A DNA stretch of 64,000 nt from Aurantimonas aggregata (lineage in GTDB: Bacteria; Pseudomonadota; Alphaproteobacteria; Rhizobiales; Rhizobiaceae). The position numbers and the translations under genes were made by a program. The DNA lies in assembly GCF_010500835.1 (NCBI RefSeq), contig NZ_JAAAMJ010000012.1, positions 1 to 64,000 on the forward strand. Direction: 5' to 3'. Below are positions 25,046 to 32,696 of this stretch, in pieces. The first letter of the stretch is position 1, and each line of letters begins with the position of its first letter. Under the pieces are notes generated by a model. That model saw nothing but the letters and a program-made list of their open reading frames with translations, ran no database searches and was not told where the DNA came from.

Positions 25046-25200
25046 CGTCTTCCGCCTTCACTCGTTCCAGATTTCTTGCTTGCGGCCCTAATCAGGCCCT
25101 TCCCGAGCTTCCTGGAATAGGGTGCAGCGCGGAGCACCGATGGATCGAAGCAAGCGGCAGGGTGTTGTCGACTCAGAGCCACAGCAGTGGAGAGTTCGAT

Positions 25201-25752
25201 ATGGAATGGTGGGTTGGGCTGACCGCGCTTGCTGCAGTCTTTGCCGTCATGTGGTTTTTCCGCAAAGTCAGGGATCCGGCAGAGCCCGCGAAGACGGCGC
25301 CAGCTCGGCCTAGAAGGACGGCATCGGCAGCCCTCGCCAGCAGAACCGCTACGGCAGCCGGAGCAACGATCCTCTCCGGCAGATTTCAGCCGCCGGCGAC
25401 GGCCGAAGACGTCGAGAGCCTGGCGACCTCGGTTAAGGAGGAAGCTGCCGCATGCCGGAGAATGGCGGTGCGAGTGCTGAAGGCCGCAGAGACGGCGCTC
25501 GCGATTGGCCGCGCCGATCCTGACCTTGTCGAAGAAACGGAAAGCGCCCTTGCCCGTGTCCGCGCCACGATCGAATACGCCGAGATTGTCATGGACCAGT
25601 ATCTCTCGGAGTTCGACAGCTTGGACCAGCGCCGGTGGATCTCCCTCGAAGAAATTCACAAGCTCGAGACGGAGATCATGGCCGCGCTGTCGGATCTGCG
25701 GCTCGTTCAAGACAGCCCGCAGGATGCTAGCTGGTTCGCTTATCCGCCGTAG
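25201..25752 (+). CDS. Membrane-anchored helical protein, possible prophage cargo gene
   Basis: This 183-residue protein lies on the plus strand between minus-strand phage genes. It has an N-terminal anchor (EWWVGLTALAAVFAVMWFF, residues 2-20), a Pro/Ala/Arg-rich linker and a long charged helical domain (DVESLATSVKEEAAACRRMA to the end). The reversed direction and the flanking repeat of a phage gene start suggest insertion as an extra gene (moron). No toxin, exclusion or other known motif is seen. The ATG at 25201 is chosen because the membrane segment follows directly. Confidence 0.55.
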   Translation: MEWWVGLTALAAVFAVMWFFRKVRDPAEPAKTAPARPRRTASAALASRTATAAGATILSGRFQPPATAEDVESLATSVKEEAAACRRMAVRVLKAAETALAIGRADPDLVEETESALARVRATIEYAEIVMDQYLSEFDSLDQRRWISLEEIHKLETEIMAALSDLRLVQDSPQDASWFAYPP

Positions 25753-25766
25753 CCCTCGAGTTGCCA

Positions 25767-25794
25767 GCAGCGCGTCTATCCTGATCCGTTTCAT
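25767..25794 (-). repeat. Degenerate copy of the 5' end of the 24203-25045 gene
   Basis: These 28 bases match 25018-25045 at 24 positions and encode KRIRIDALLA in place of KRIGIEALLA. After that the similarity stops. The two copies flank the plus-strand cargo gene. Confidence 0.6.
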
Positions 25795-25811
25795 TCCAGT
25801 TCCTTTCTCTT

Positions 25812-26072
25812 GCGAGGGTTACGAGGGTTTGAGAGAGGGTTTCCGATAGTTTGAGAGAGGGTTGTTCATCAGCGCTTTCAGCATGTTGTGGTGATTGGCG
25901 AGGGTTATGGCTGTTCCTATAGACATGAAGCCGCCATCCCCCCTCACCCCGTCGTGTGTCATAGGGGCCGGAAAACCATCGCAGACCATCGCAGTTCCTT
26001 GCTGGGCAGGCCCCCGAACCCCTTTTGTGAACGCTCGCGACCCTCTCTAGCCATCGCAGACCCTCGCGCGTT
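25812..26072. repeat. Iteron-like repeat cluster, possible phage replication origin
   Basis: A 15-bp direct repeat GTTTGAGAGAGGGTT occurs at 25827 and 25849. GCGAGGGTT is found at 25812 and 25898. In the other half ACCATCGCAG is repeated in tandem (25975, 25985), followed by GCCATCGCAG (26050) and ACCCTCGCG (26060), which is nearly the complement of the first type. The cluster fills the gap just downstream of the helicase gene. A replication origin or initiator binding site is the simplest reading, but this is inference. Confidence 0.5.
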
Positions 26073-26172
26073 CGGGCGTGCTAAGGTCGAGCGATGGCCA
26101 GCGAAACGAACAGGAAACCTAAACTGGTTCAATGGCTTGACCGTTTCGGCTGATGTGGTGGGTCACGGCGCG

Positions 26173-27987
26173 CTATCCGCCGCCATACCCGGATGGGTAG
26201 TCGCTGCCGACCTCGCGCGCCGGCACGTCGATCAGCGTGATGCCGACATAGCGGCGAACGCGGTCGTCCCGCCGCTCGAACTTCTTGGCCATGATCCGTC
26301 CGAAGGCGGTCTCCGATATCGGTTTGACGGCGGCGCTCTCCGCCCAGGCCGAGTAGGCCTGGTAGAAGGCCCGAGCCAGCACCTCGTCGTCCGGCTTGGG
26401 CCGGACGCAGCGGGCGACGAAGCCCGCCGTCGGGTCCATCTCGTCGCGGTATTTCTGCGTCTCGGCAGTCACAGCGTCGGGCACGTGTAGGCCCTCGCGC
26501 AGATAGATCAGCGCGCCCTCGATCAGCCAGTTGAGGATGCCGGGGTGCTCGGGCTCGAAATCCGAAACCACCTCCTCGAAGTCCCGCTGCTTCTCGATCG
26601 GGATGGTCTTCGGCCACAGCACGACGGCCATGCGCCGCCAGATGCCGTTGTCGGTGCCGGTGATCTTCGGATAGTTGTTGCCGGACATGTGGCCGGTGAA
26701 GATCGGCTGGAAGTCGAAGTAGCCGGCGAAGAGGTCGCGCACCGTGATCGCCTCGCCGCCGGTCAGCTCCTTCACCAGGTCTTCGCGCAGATCCTCGCCC
26801 TGCGGCAGTTCCTTGACGCGCAGCAGGCGCCGCCCGTGCAGCCGCGCGACGTCCGGCGTCGCGCCGCCGGACTGGCCGGGCCCGCCGAAGAACGAGGTCG
26901 AGGGCAGTGTCACAGCCGCCTCGCCGAGCACTCGGCAGATCACTTCCATGCAGACGGACTTGCCGTTGGCGCCCGAGCCGTAGTGGAAGAATAGCTTCTG
27001 TACGGTGACGCCGAGCAGGCCGAGCCCGAAGGCCACCTGCACCATGCGGCGCACCTCCGCGTTCGGCAGGTATTCCTCGAGGAACGCCGTCCATTTCGGA
27101 CAGCGCGCCAGCCTGCCGTAGGCGACGGGAACCAGCTCGCTGATCAGGTCCTCGCGCCGATGCCCCTTGGTGACGGTCAGCTTCGACCGCCGCACGTCGA
27201 TATGGCTGGGCGTCTCCGCCGGCGCGTCGTCGCGCTCGGCCGCAGGGTTCACCTCGCGCTCGGTCACCACCGAGAAGGTAAGCGTCGCGCCTTTCACAGC
27301 TACCTTCAGCGGGTCGGCGTTGAATTCGTCGGGATCGGTCAGGACGTGCGGCGCCGCGCCCGACAGCATGTTGTCGATGCGGCTCTTGTTCTTCGACGAT
27401 ATGGCGAAGTCACGCCGCGTCTTACGCGCGCCAGCGACGCCCTTCTCGATCGCCTCGGCATTCTTGAGGATGCGCTTGTCCGAGGGCGACAGTTCGTCGG
27501 TGGCTTTCTCACGAACCGCCACGGCCGCCTCCAGGACGGCCGCCTGTTTCTTCGACGGCGAGAGGAACTGCAGCTCGCCGAGGATGCGGTCGCCAAGCCG
27601 CTGCGCGAGCCGCTCCGCTCGAGGCCGCCCGTTAGCGGTGTCCCAGTGCGTGCCGGTCCAGACGACGAACAGCGGCGCCTTGGCCTTCTCCTGCGCCATC
27701 ACGCGCAGGTCACGGCCGAAATGCATGATCAGCCGCATCGCATTGTCGGTGTCCGACTGGTGCAGGTGCGCGCTGGCGGCGGTGACCAAATCCTCGACCG
27801 TCTCCGGATCGCCGGCCTGCGGCAACTCGCGACCGTTGACGACGACCGTGCCGGCAGCAACGGGTTCGCGGGCTTCGGGCTCTGCCGGTGGCGCATCGAG
27901 GCCCGCCGACGATGCCTGAGCGGTTGCCGCGGCAAGGATCGCCCGCACGGCCTCGAGGCCGGAATTATCCCCCCTCGGCGCCATCAA
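26173..27987 (-). CDS. Phage/plasmid helicase-primase of the P4 (D5) type, SF3 helicase
   Basis: This 604-residue protein should unwind DNA at the phage origin. The N-terminal 250 residues are helical; a D5_N-like region (about 80-300) leads into the SF3 ATPase with Walker A GSGANGKS at residues 337-344, Walker B-like LLRVKELPQGEDLR and the sensor motif GNNYPKITGTDNGIWRR. The C-terminus has a winged-helix-like segment (ISETAFGRIMAKKFERRDD). It overlaps the primase gene upstream by 4 bp, so the two act together. The iteron cluster follows directly downstream. Confidence 0.9.
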   Translation of the reverse strand: MMAPRGDNSGLEAVRAILAAATAQASSAGLDAPPAEPEAREPVAAGTVVVNGRELPQAGDPETVEDLVTAASAHLHQSDTDNAMRLIMHFGRDLRVMAQEKAKAPLFVVWTGTHWDTANGRPRAERLAQRLGDRILGELQFLSPSKKQAAVLEAAVAVREKATDELSPSDKRILKNAEAIEKGVAGARKTRRDFAISSKNKSRIDNMLSGAAPHVLTDPDEFNADPLKVAVKGATLTFSVVTEREVNPAAERDDAPAETPSHIDVRRSKLTVTKGHRREDLISELVPVAYGRLARCPKWTAFLEEYLPNAEVRRMVQVAFGLGLLGVTVQKLFFHYGSGANGKSVCMEVICRVLGEAAVTLPSTSFFGGPGQSGGATPDVARLHGRRLLRVKELPQGEDLREDLVKELTGGEAITVRDLFAGYFDFQPIFTGHMSGNNYPKITGTDNGIWRRMAVVLWPKTIPIEKQRDFEEVVSDFEPEHPGILNWLIEGALIYLREGLHVPDAVTAETQKYRDEMDPTAGFVARCVRPKPDDEVLARAFYQAYSAWAESAAVKPISETAFGRIMAKKFERRDDRVRRYVGITLIDVPAREVGSDYPSGYGGG

Positions 27988-29309
27988 GCTGCCTCGCTTC
28001 TTCGGGTCAGCAGATCCGCGAAGTCGGCGCCCGCCGGCGGCCAGGCGATTGCGACAACGCGATGGGCCGTCTCGAGCCGCGCCTTCGCGCGGAGCATCGC
28101 CGCGCCGGTGGCAAAGGGCTCGGAATCTCCATCGGCGATCAGCAGCAGTTCGTCGACCTGGCCCGGCACCTGCACCGCGTCGCCCGGACCCTGCCCCGGC
28201 TTCGGCACCGGCCCCTGCACGCGCAGTGCCCGTAGCTTGCCATTCACGTCAGGCCGGGTCAGCGACGGATGCGCGAAGTTGCACTTTGGATCGGCGGGGC
28301 CGGCGAGATTGCCGAGGTCGCCGGCAGCCGCGTAGAGCGTGTCGCGGCGGAAGCCCTCCGCAATGCCGACGGCCAGCGTGTTCTCGATCCCCTCGCCGAT
28401 CACCAGGCGCGTTCGGCCCGGCTCCGGCACGATCCGGTCGCCCGAGGCCCCCGCCAGCGGCTTGCCGCTTAAGGGCGGGGCAAACGACCAGCCGACGAGC
28501 GGGATCAGCCCGCCCATCTTCGACCCGCGCATCTTCTTGGTCGCCAACGGCTCGGCGCCCTGCCGCAGCAATGGCCGCGCTTTCGGTGCGGCGAGATCAA
28601 TCCAGGTCAGATGGCAGCCCATGACGGCGCCCTGCGGATCGACGAAAGGCGCGACCATTGCCGGCCCCTCGTGAATCGCGACACTGCGCCCGGCTTCGTC
28701 GTCGCCCTGCCAATAGGGCTCGGCGCCGAGTGCGCGGAGAAACGGCAGTGCTGGCAGAGCGTGGCCACCGAGACGCAGCGCCAGATAGCGCCGCACCATC
28801 GTCCCGGCTGCCGCCGCGAGTTCCGCGCTCGCACCCCATTTGCCCCGCGCCTTTGCCCGCTCGCGGTCGCGATAGGCGCCGGCCTCGCTCTGCTGCCGCG
28901 CCGCCTTCGCCGCCGATACGGCGCGAACTTGAGCCAGCCTCGCCTCGCGCGCCGCCCGCGCTCCCTCCGTCTCCGGCTCGCCGTCCGGCACCTGACGGCC
29001 GAGAACGTCGGCGCAGGCGGCGAGAAAGCCGTCACGGCCCTTGACGGCGTGGCCGCCGAGATGCGCCGCGAGGCTGATCGCGTCGCGTCCGCCGCCGTTG
29101 ACCGAGCCGCGGCAGTTCCAGGCGTTCTTAGTCGTGTTGATGGAGAACCGATCGGTGCCGCCGCAGGTCGGGCAGGGTCCGACGCTCTCGCCGGTCCCCG
29201 ATGGCTTCAGCCCTGCCACCCCCAGCCGCTCGGCCGCCTCGGCGATCGACACGGCGCGGGCCTCTTCGATGAACAGGTCGGCGGCGCTCGAGATCCGCTG
29301 TGCGCTCAT
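27984..29309 (-). CDS. Phage primase with CHC2-like zinc finger and Toprim domain
   Basis: This 441-residue protein synthesises primers for phage DNA replication. It starts with a zinc-binding domain (Cys46, Cys49 in GPCPTCGGTDRF and Cys66 in AWNCRG), has an Ala/Arg-rich helical linker, and a Toprim catalytic domain with LVIGEGIENTLAV (catalytic Glu) and LLIADGDSE (metal-binding Asp). The start at 29309 is followed at the other end by a 4-bp ATGA overlap with the helicase gene. Together they replace host DnaG and DnaB. Confidence 0.88.
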   Translation of the reverse strand: MSAQRISSAADLFIEEARAVSIAEAAERLGVAGLKPSGTGESVGPCPTCGGTDRFSINTTKNAWNCRGSVNGGGRDAISLAAHLGGHAVKGRDGFLAACADVLGRQVPDGEPETEGARAAREARLAQVRAVSAAKAARQQSEAGAYRDRERAKARGKWGASAELAAAAGTMVRRYLALRLGGHALPALPFLRALGAEPYWQGDDEAGRSVAIHEGPAMVAPFVDPQGAVMGCHLTWIDLAAPKARPLLRQGAEPLATKKMRGSKMGGLIPLVGWSFAPPLSGKPLAGASGDRIVPEPGRTRLVIGEGIENTLAVGIAEGFRRDTLYAAAGDLGNLAGPADPKCNFAHPSLTRPDVNGKLRALRVQGPVPKPGQGPGDAVQVPGQVDELLLIADGDSEPFATGAAMLRAKARLETAHRVVAIAWPPAGADFADLLTRRSEAA

Positions 29310-29475
29310 CGTACGTCCCCGCCTGAGCGCTTCGCATTGCAGCGAACACGCCTAAACCGCATTCGAGGTAGACGATGACCGCCATAGCGATAGATGAAGA
29401 CGAACAGCGCTTCCTCTCCCCGCCATGTCGAGAAGTGTTGCGTTCGCTCGGGCGGCTCTGAAACAGGAGTTCGAC

Positions 29476-29703
29476 ATGTCAGCGCATCTGCAGACGGTTC
29501 ATTCCACGCAAAGCCAGACACATAATGACCTTCGTCACCGAAGGGATTACGCCGTGCCGAACGTGCTGGGGACGCCGCGGTGTGACGCGATCCGCCTCGC
29601 CTTCGAAGCCGGCTTCTCGGCGGCCGACGTGACCTATATGCTCGATCTGAGTGAGGACGAGCTGCACGACTATTTCCGCAACCAGCGGGAACTGCCCTCG
29701 TAG
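29476..29703 (+). CDS. Small phage-region protein of unknown function
   Basis: The 75-residue product has a possible helix-turn-helix (AIRLAFEAGFSAADVTYMLD, residues about 38-57) followed by an acidic helix. The AGGAG before the ATG at 29476 is well placed (7 nt). It runs opposite to its minus-strand neighbours. It may be a small regulator or an accessory gene; no family is recognised. Confidence 0.5.
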   Translation: MSAHLQTVHSTQSQTHNDLRHRRDYAVPNVLGTPRCDAIRLAFEAGFSAADVTYMLDLSEDELHDYFRNQRELPS

Positions 29704-29751
29704 CGGATGCCTGTGCCGTTTCACGTTCCCCGGTTCGACGCTCGTTAGCTT

Positions 29752-30354
29752 TCACTCCGCTGCCTCCCTCGCATCGATCAGCTGGGCATCGGTCAGGAAG
29801 TCCGGTCCCCAGGCGTTCTTGCGTACCTGGTGGCAGCGCGCCTTCGCGCGCTCGACGACCTCGGCGAAGCGCAGGCCTTCCGACCGCACCAGCTTGCGCA
29901 AAGTTTCCACCGCCACGACATAGCCAGGCCGCTCGGCAAGCCGCGTCGCCAGGAACCGGTCGACGGCATCGCCGCCCTGTCGAAGGACGGGCAGCGCCTC
30001 ATCCTGAGAGACGTGTGCCCGTCGAAGGGGCGGAAGGATCGGCACGCGCAGCCGCTGGGCGCTCGGCATCGGCGGCACCGACGGCGCTGTACGCACCGCC
30101 TCGCAGGCCGGCGCGGCAACCGGCGCCATCAGCGACAGTGCTGAGATCCGGTCGCCCTCGCGACCACCGCCGACGCTCCGAGCCATCGCCGTCAGCAGCG
30201 CGCCGAAATTCGCGCGCGACAGCATTACGGCGTCACGCCGCCGGGTGAAGGCAGCATAGGTGGCGAAGGCATCGGCGACGCAGAAGGCGCCGAGCGGATC
30301 GGCTTGCAAATGGATCTGAGCGAAGGCGATGAAGTTCGGGTCGGCGGCGCTCAT
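29752..30354 (-). CDS. Phage early protein of unknown function
   Basis: This 200-residue protein lies in the early leftward transcript, four bases overlapping the Cro-position gene. The N-terminal 65 residues are hydrophobic/aromatic helix (FCVADAFATYAAFTRRRDAV), followed by a Pro-rich linker and a basic helical C-terminus (LRKLVRSEGLRFAEVVERAK). DNA-binding or replication accessory roles are possible; nothing specific can be shown. Confidence 0.55.
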   Translation of the reverse strand: MSAADPNFIAFAQIHLQADPLGAFCVADAFATYAAFTRRRDAVMLSRANFGALLTAMARSVGGGREGDRISALSLMAPVAAPACEAVRTAPSVPPMPSAQRLRVPILPPLRRAHVSQDEALPVLRQGGDAVDRFLATRLAERPGYVVAVETLRKLVRSEGLRFAEVVERAKARCHQVRKNAWGPDFLTDAQLIDAREAAE

Positions 30355-30716
30355 TTGGCTGCGCTCCGCAGCGCGGCACCGGCGTGGCGCGCATTTATTG
30401 CATGACCGCTGAACCTGGTTGCCGCAGTTTCGCCATCATGAGCAAGCGCACACCCGCCAACTCTCTCCGCCTCGGTCTGAGGCTCTTCCGAGGGTCGGGG
30501 CACACCTTGTGGCCAGACCGCGCCCTCGGGCCAGTTCGTCGAGAACCAGCTCAAGACATCATCATATTTCCGAGCGGTGAAGGAGTGCGTCTGGATGCGC
30601 TCGAAGAACCGCCAATCGCCTGCGGCGGCGCGGGCGATCGTGGATGCTGACAATGACGAGGCAGCACTGAAGGCGGCGAAACAGGCGGCCAAATGGGAGC
30701 GAAGTTCGTTTTCCAT
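30351..30716 (-). CDS. Cro-position phage regulator candidate
   Basis: This 121-residue protein is the first gene of the leftward early operon, divergent from the repressor. Its N-terminal half is helical and could hold a helix-turn-helix (SASTIARAAAGDWRFFERI), followed by FTARKYDDVLSWFSTNWPEG. Position, size and promoter overlap with repressor operators argue for a Cro- or CII-like role, but sequence alone does not prove DNA binding. The predicted transcription start is only a few bases before its ATG, so the mRNA may be leaderless. It overlaps the next gene by 4 bp. Confidence 0.55.
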   Translation of the reverse strand: MENELRSHLAACFAAFSAASSLSASTIARAAAGDWRFFERIQTHSFTARKYDDVLSWFSTNWPEGAVWPQGVPRPSEEPQTEAERVGGCALAHDGETAATRFSGHAINARHAGAALRSAAK

Positions 30717-30724
30717 AGCCCGAA

Positions 30725-30753
30725 ATGATAGTCGGATTTTTCCGATTGATCAA
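30725..30753 (-). promoter_or_regulatory. Leftward early promoter with operator in its spacer
   Basis: On the minus strand TTGATC (30753-30748), a 17-bp spacer, and TATCAT (30730-30725) form a good sigma-70 type promoter for the Cro-position gene. The spacer is exactly filled by operator GTCGGATTTTTCCGAT (30731-30746). The -35 is one half of the palindrome TTGATCAA (30746-30753) shared with the rightward promoter. Confidence 0.72.
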
Positions 30754-30773
30754 ACGGATTTTCCCGATATAAT
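30746..30773 (+). promoter_or_regulatory. Repressor gene promoter with operator in its spacer
   Basis: TTGATC (30746-30751), a 16-bp spacer and TATAAT (30768-30773) drive the repressor gene. A weaker operator AACGGATTTTCCCGAT (30753-30768) occupies the spacer, consistent with autorepression at high repressor level. Confidence 0.72.
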
Positions 30774-30798
30774 TCCGAGTAGCATGGTTGCGCAATTT

Positions 30799-30814
30799 GT
30801 CGGATAAATCCGAC
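30799..30814. promoter_or_regulatory. Third repressor operator, next to the repressor start codon
   Basis: GTCGGATAAATCCGAC is a perfect palindrome and ends one base before the repressor ATG at 30815. It is the best match to the operator consensus and lies in the leader of the repressor transcript. Confidence 0.75.
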
Positions 30815-31519
30815 ATGGAGTATCCTTTGAAAGCCAATGTGGAGCAGAGGCTTCGCGAGCTTGGTCGCACCCCTGCCGAGGCCACCAGACGCGGTGGGCT
30901 CGAGCGGACCTTCATCCACGACATTCTGAGCGGCAGGAAAAAGTCGGTTCGCGGCCCCAACGTTGAGCGCCTGGCAAGGGGGCTGGACGCTACGTTAGAG
31001 TGGGTATGGTCTGCTCAGAACGAGCCAGGCGACGAAACTCGGCTCCACCCCGCTCCCGCCCCCATTCCGAATGCCAGCTTTCCACCGCGCTATGAGCGAT
31101 TTCCTCAAGGCGAGACCGTTCCGCTCCTGGGTCAGTCGGTAACGGGGCCGAACGGACGCTTCGTTCTCAACGGATCCGAGGTCGGGCGGCTGTTCCGCCC
31201 CCCAAACCTTCTGGGTGTCGAAGGCGCATATGCCGTGAAGGTCTACGGCACCTCGATGGAGCCCAGGTTCAAAGCCGGCGAGGCCGTCTGGATCAACCCT
31301 CACGAGCCGGTCCGCGCAGGAGATGATGTCGTCGTACAGATCTTCGAAGAAGCAAGCGACGAGGCTCCCCACACCTATATCAAGGAGTTCGTGTCGCAGA
31401 GTTCGAAGATGCTGCGCTTGAAGCAGCATAATCCCGACGACGGTGAGACGGAGGACCTCACCTTCGAGACCAGCCGCGTCTTTTCCGTCCACAAGATCGT
31501 CTTCCACGCTCCTGTCTAG
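30815..31519 (+). CDS. Prophage repressor, C2/S24 type
   Basis: This 234-residue repressor keeps the prophage silent. It has an N-terminal helix-turn-helix (EQRLRELGRTPAEATRRGGL, then RTFIHDILSGRK) and a C-terminal S24 peptidase-like domain with Ser in VYGTSMEPRF (residue 147) and Lys in TYIKEFV (residue 190), the dyad used for RecA-stimulated self-cleavage in LexA-like repressors. The usual Ala-Gly or Cys-Gly cleavage pair is not obvious in the linker. Translation is placed at ATG 30815 directly after an operator; an in-frame TTG at 30788 is the alternative. There is no Shine-Dalgarno for either. Confidence 0.88.
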   Translation: MEYPLKANVEQRLRELGRTPAEATRRGGLERTFIHDILSGRKKSVRGPNVERLARGLDATLEWVWSAQNEPGDETRLHPAPAPIPNASFPPRYERFPQGETVPLLGQSVTGPNGRFVLNGSEVGRLFRPPNLLGVEGAYAVKVYGTSMEPRFKAGEAVWINPHEPVRAGDDVVVQIFEEASDEAPHTYIKEFVSQSSKMLRLKQHNPDDGETEDLTFETSRVFSVHKIVFHAPV

Positions 31520-31809
31520 GCAGTAGCCTCACAGCGCCAGGCCGGCCGGAGCGTCAGGTTCCGATCGTTCAGTGGCTGACGAGGGCATTTCCCACACCTG
31601 ATTTTTGCAGCGAGGTCGCGGTAGGTGTGAACGCCGAGACCGCCCGCGTCGCGAAGATTTGAGGGCCCGAGCACTCGCGAGTGCCCGCAGTCGTCGCACC
31701 GCACCTGGACCGATGACAACTCGATCAGCAGCCGGTCGCCCCAGGTTTCCGAACAGGCTAGCGCCCGGCTCCACAGTCGTTCGTCACTTCGCCGAGCGCT
31801 CAACGCCAC
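31516..31809 (-). CDS. Small zinc-finger-like phage protein
   Basis: This 97-residue protein has two Cys pairs, VRCDDCGHSR and KIRCGKCPRQ, spaced about 35 residues apart as in a zinc ribbon, and a basic end. It overlaps the 3' end of the repressor gene by 4 bp tail to tail. It begins at GTG 31809, but a later start near the segment DRLLIELSSVQ is also possible. A nucleic-acid-binding role is guessed from the zinc ribbon and basic charge only. Confidence 0.5.
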   Translation of the reverse strand: MALSARRSDERLWSRALACSETWGDRLLIELSSVQVRCDDCGHSRVLGPSNLRDAGGLGVHTYRDLAAKIRCGKCPRQPLNDRNLTLRPAWRCEATA

Positions 31810-31942
31810 GCCGCTCCCGCATTTGTTCTCTTTTCGTTCACGGATAGATTCCTCACTGGCGCGTAGGAGTCGAGTCGTATTTTGACCCTGGCTAGCTTTT
31901 CCGCCTCGCGCCGGCGCCCGTGGATTAACCCGACTTTTCCGA

Positions 31943-31971
31943 TTGACAGTCGGATTTATCCGACTTAGCCT
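31943..31971 (+). promoter_or_regulatory. Rightward phage promoter with repressor operator in its spacer
   Basis: TTGACA (31943-31948) is followed directly by operator GTCGGATTTATCCGAC (31949-31964) and a weak -10 (TAGCCT, 31966-31971) at 17-bp spacing. The layout is the same as at the two immunity promoters. It would drive the rightward genes up to the integrase. Confidence 0.68.
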
Positions 31972-32002
31972 TCGCTCTCATCGAACCCCGTTGGGAGCTT
32001 TT

Positions 32003-32329
32003 ATGCGGTCCGCAGCCCTTTCCCCGATTGCGCATCGGCGCATCGCATCCGCCACGCCGCCTTCTCCCGGGCGTGGCGGCTTATCCGTCGGCTTTCCTCC
32101 CAAGGCTGACGGATCATCGGTCGTCGCTCCTCCTCCTTCCTGGGCGGCGGCCGACGTCTTTTCCGAGGCGGGCGCCGACAAAATCGCCACCGGCCTGCTC
32201 GGCGTTGACTGGTCTGTGCCGGCCACACGCCCCCCGATCGATTGCCGGAGTGCTTCACGTCCGGTCCCTTCGACGCCGCGCCGCCGCGGCGCTACGTCGA
32301 CCTCTTCGTCGCCATCCCCGTGCTTTTGA
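32003..32329 (+). CDS. Possible first gene of the rightward phage operon
   Basis: This frame of 108 residues starts at an ATG with GGGAG 6 nt upstream, about 30 bases after the expected transcription start. The product is Pro/Ser/Arg-rich (SPGRGGLSVGFPPKADGSS) with no domain, and its end overlaps the small membrane protein frame at 32242. It could be a real early gene or a chance frame in GC-rich DNA. Confidence 0.3.
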   Translation: MRSAALSPIAHRRIASATPPSPGRGGLSVGFPPKADGSSVVAPPPSWAAADVFSEAGADKIATGLLGVDWSVPATRPPIDCRSASRPVPSTPRRRGATSTSSSPSPCF

Positions 32330-32394
32330 TCGCCACGCTTGCCGCCGTCGCCCTTGGCCTCGGTCTTGGCTGGCTGGCGGCCAACCTCAATTGA
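32242..32394 (+). CDS. Small phage membrane protein
   Basis: The 50-residue product has one strong transmembrane helix (LFVAIPVLLIATLAAVALGL, about residues 19-38) after a short soluble start. No ATG is available; TTG 32242 is the only start in the frame after the preceding stop. It overlaps the less certain frame at 32003-32329. Confidence 0.4.
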   Translation: MPECFTSGPFDAAPPRRYVDLFVAIPVLLIATLAAVALGLGLGWLAANLN

Positions 32395-32405
32395 GGACCC
32401 TCCCC

Positions 32406-32696
32406 ATGATCCAGACACGCCCCATGACGCCGCAGGAAATCACAGCGCGCGACCACCTTCGCGCGGGCAACCTGCTTTGCGGCAGGACCGAATCCCCCTT
32501 CGAGACGATGGCAGCCGACATGATTGACATAGCCGGAGGCCTCGACGGCAACTGTACGGACGCAGACCTCATCGGCCTCGGCTGGACGCCCTACGACTTG
32601 CAGCAGCACGGCGACGCCGCGCGCCAGCTGGCCGGCGTTCGCACCGCCGGGGTCCCCGCCAGCGGCTTGCCACTTATGGGCAGGGCAGAGAAATGA
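32406..32696 (+). CDS. Phage protein of unknown function
   Basis: The 96-residue product is acidic and helical (IQTRPMTPQEITARDHLRAG, then MAADMIDIAGGLDGNCTDAD). It could be a small regulator or nuclease inhibitor-like protein, but no family is recognised. Its stop overlaps the start of the HD-domain gene by 4 bp (ATGA), so the two are coupled. Confidence 0.5.
   Translation: MIQTRPMTPQEITARDHLRAGNLLCGRTESPFETMAADMIDIAGGLDGNCTDADLIGLGWTPYDLQQHGDAARQLAGVRTAGVPASGLPLMGRAEK

Noticed and set aside
25042-25794. Minus-strand open frame starting KRIRIDALLA
   Set aside because: Only its first ten or so codons resemble the phage gene at 25045. The rest is the shadow of the plus-strand gene at 25201-25752.
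29128-29385. Small minus-strand gene upstream of the phage primase
   Set aside because: Its first 25 codons look plausible (AVIVYLECGLGVF), but the rest is only the primase gene in another frame.
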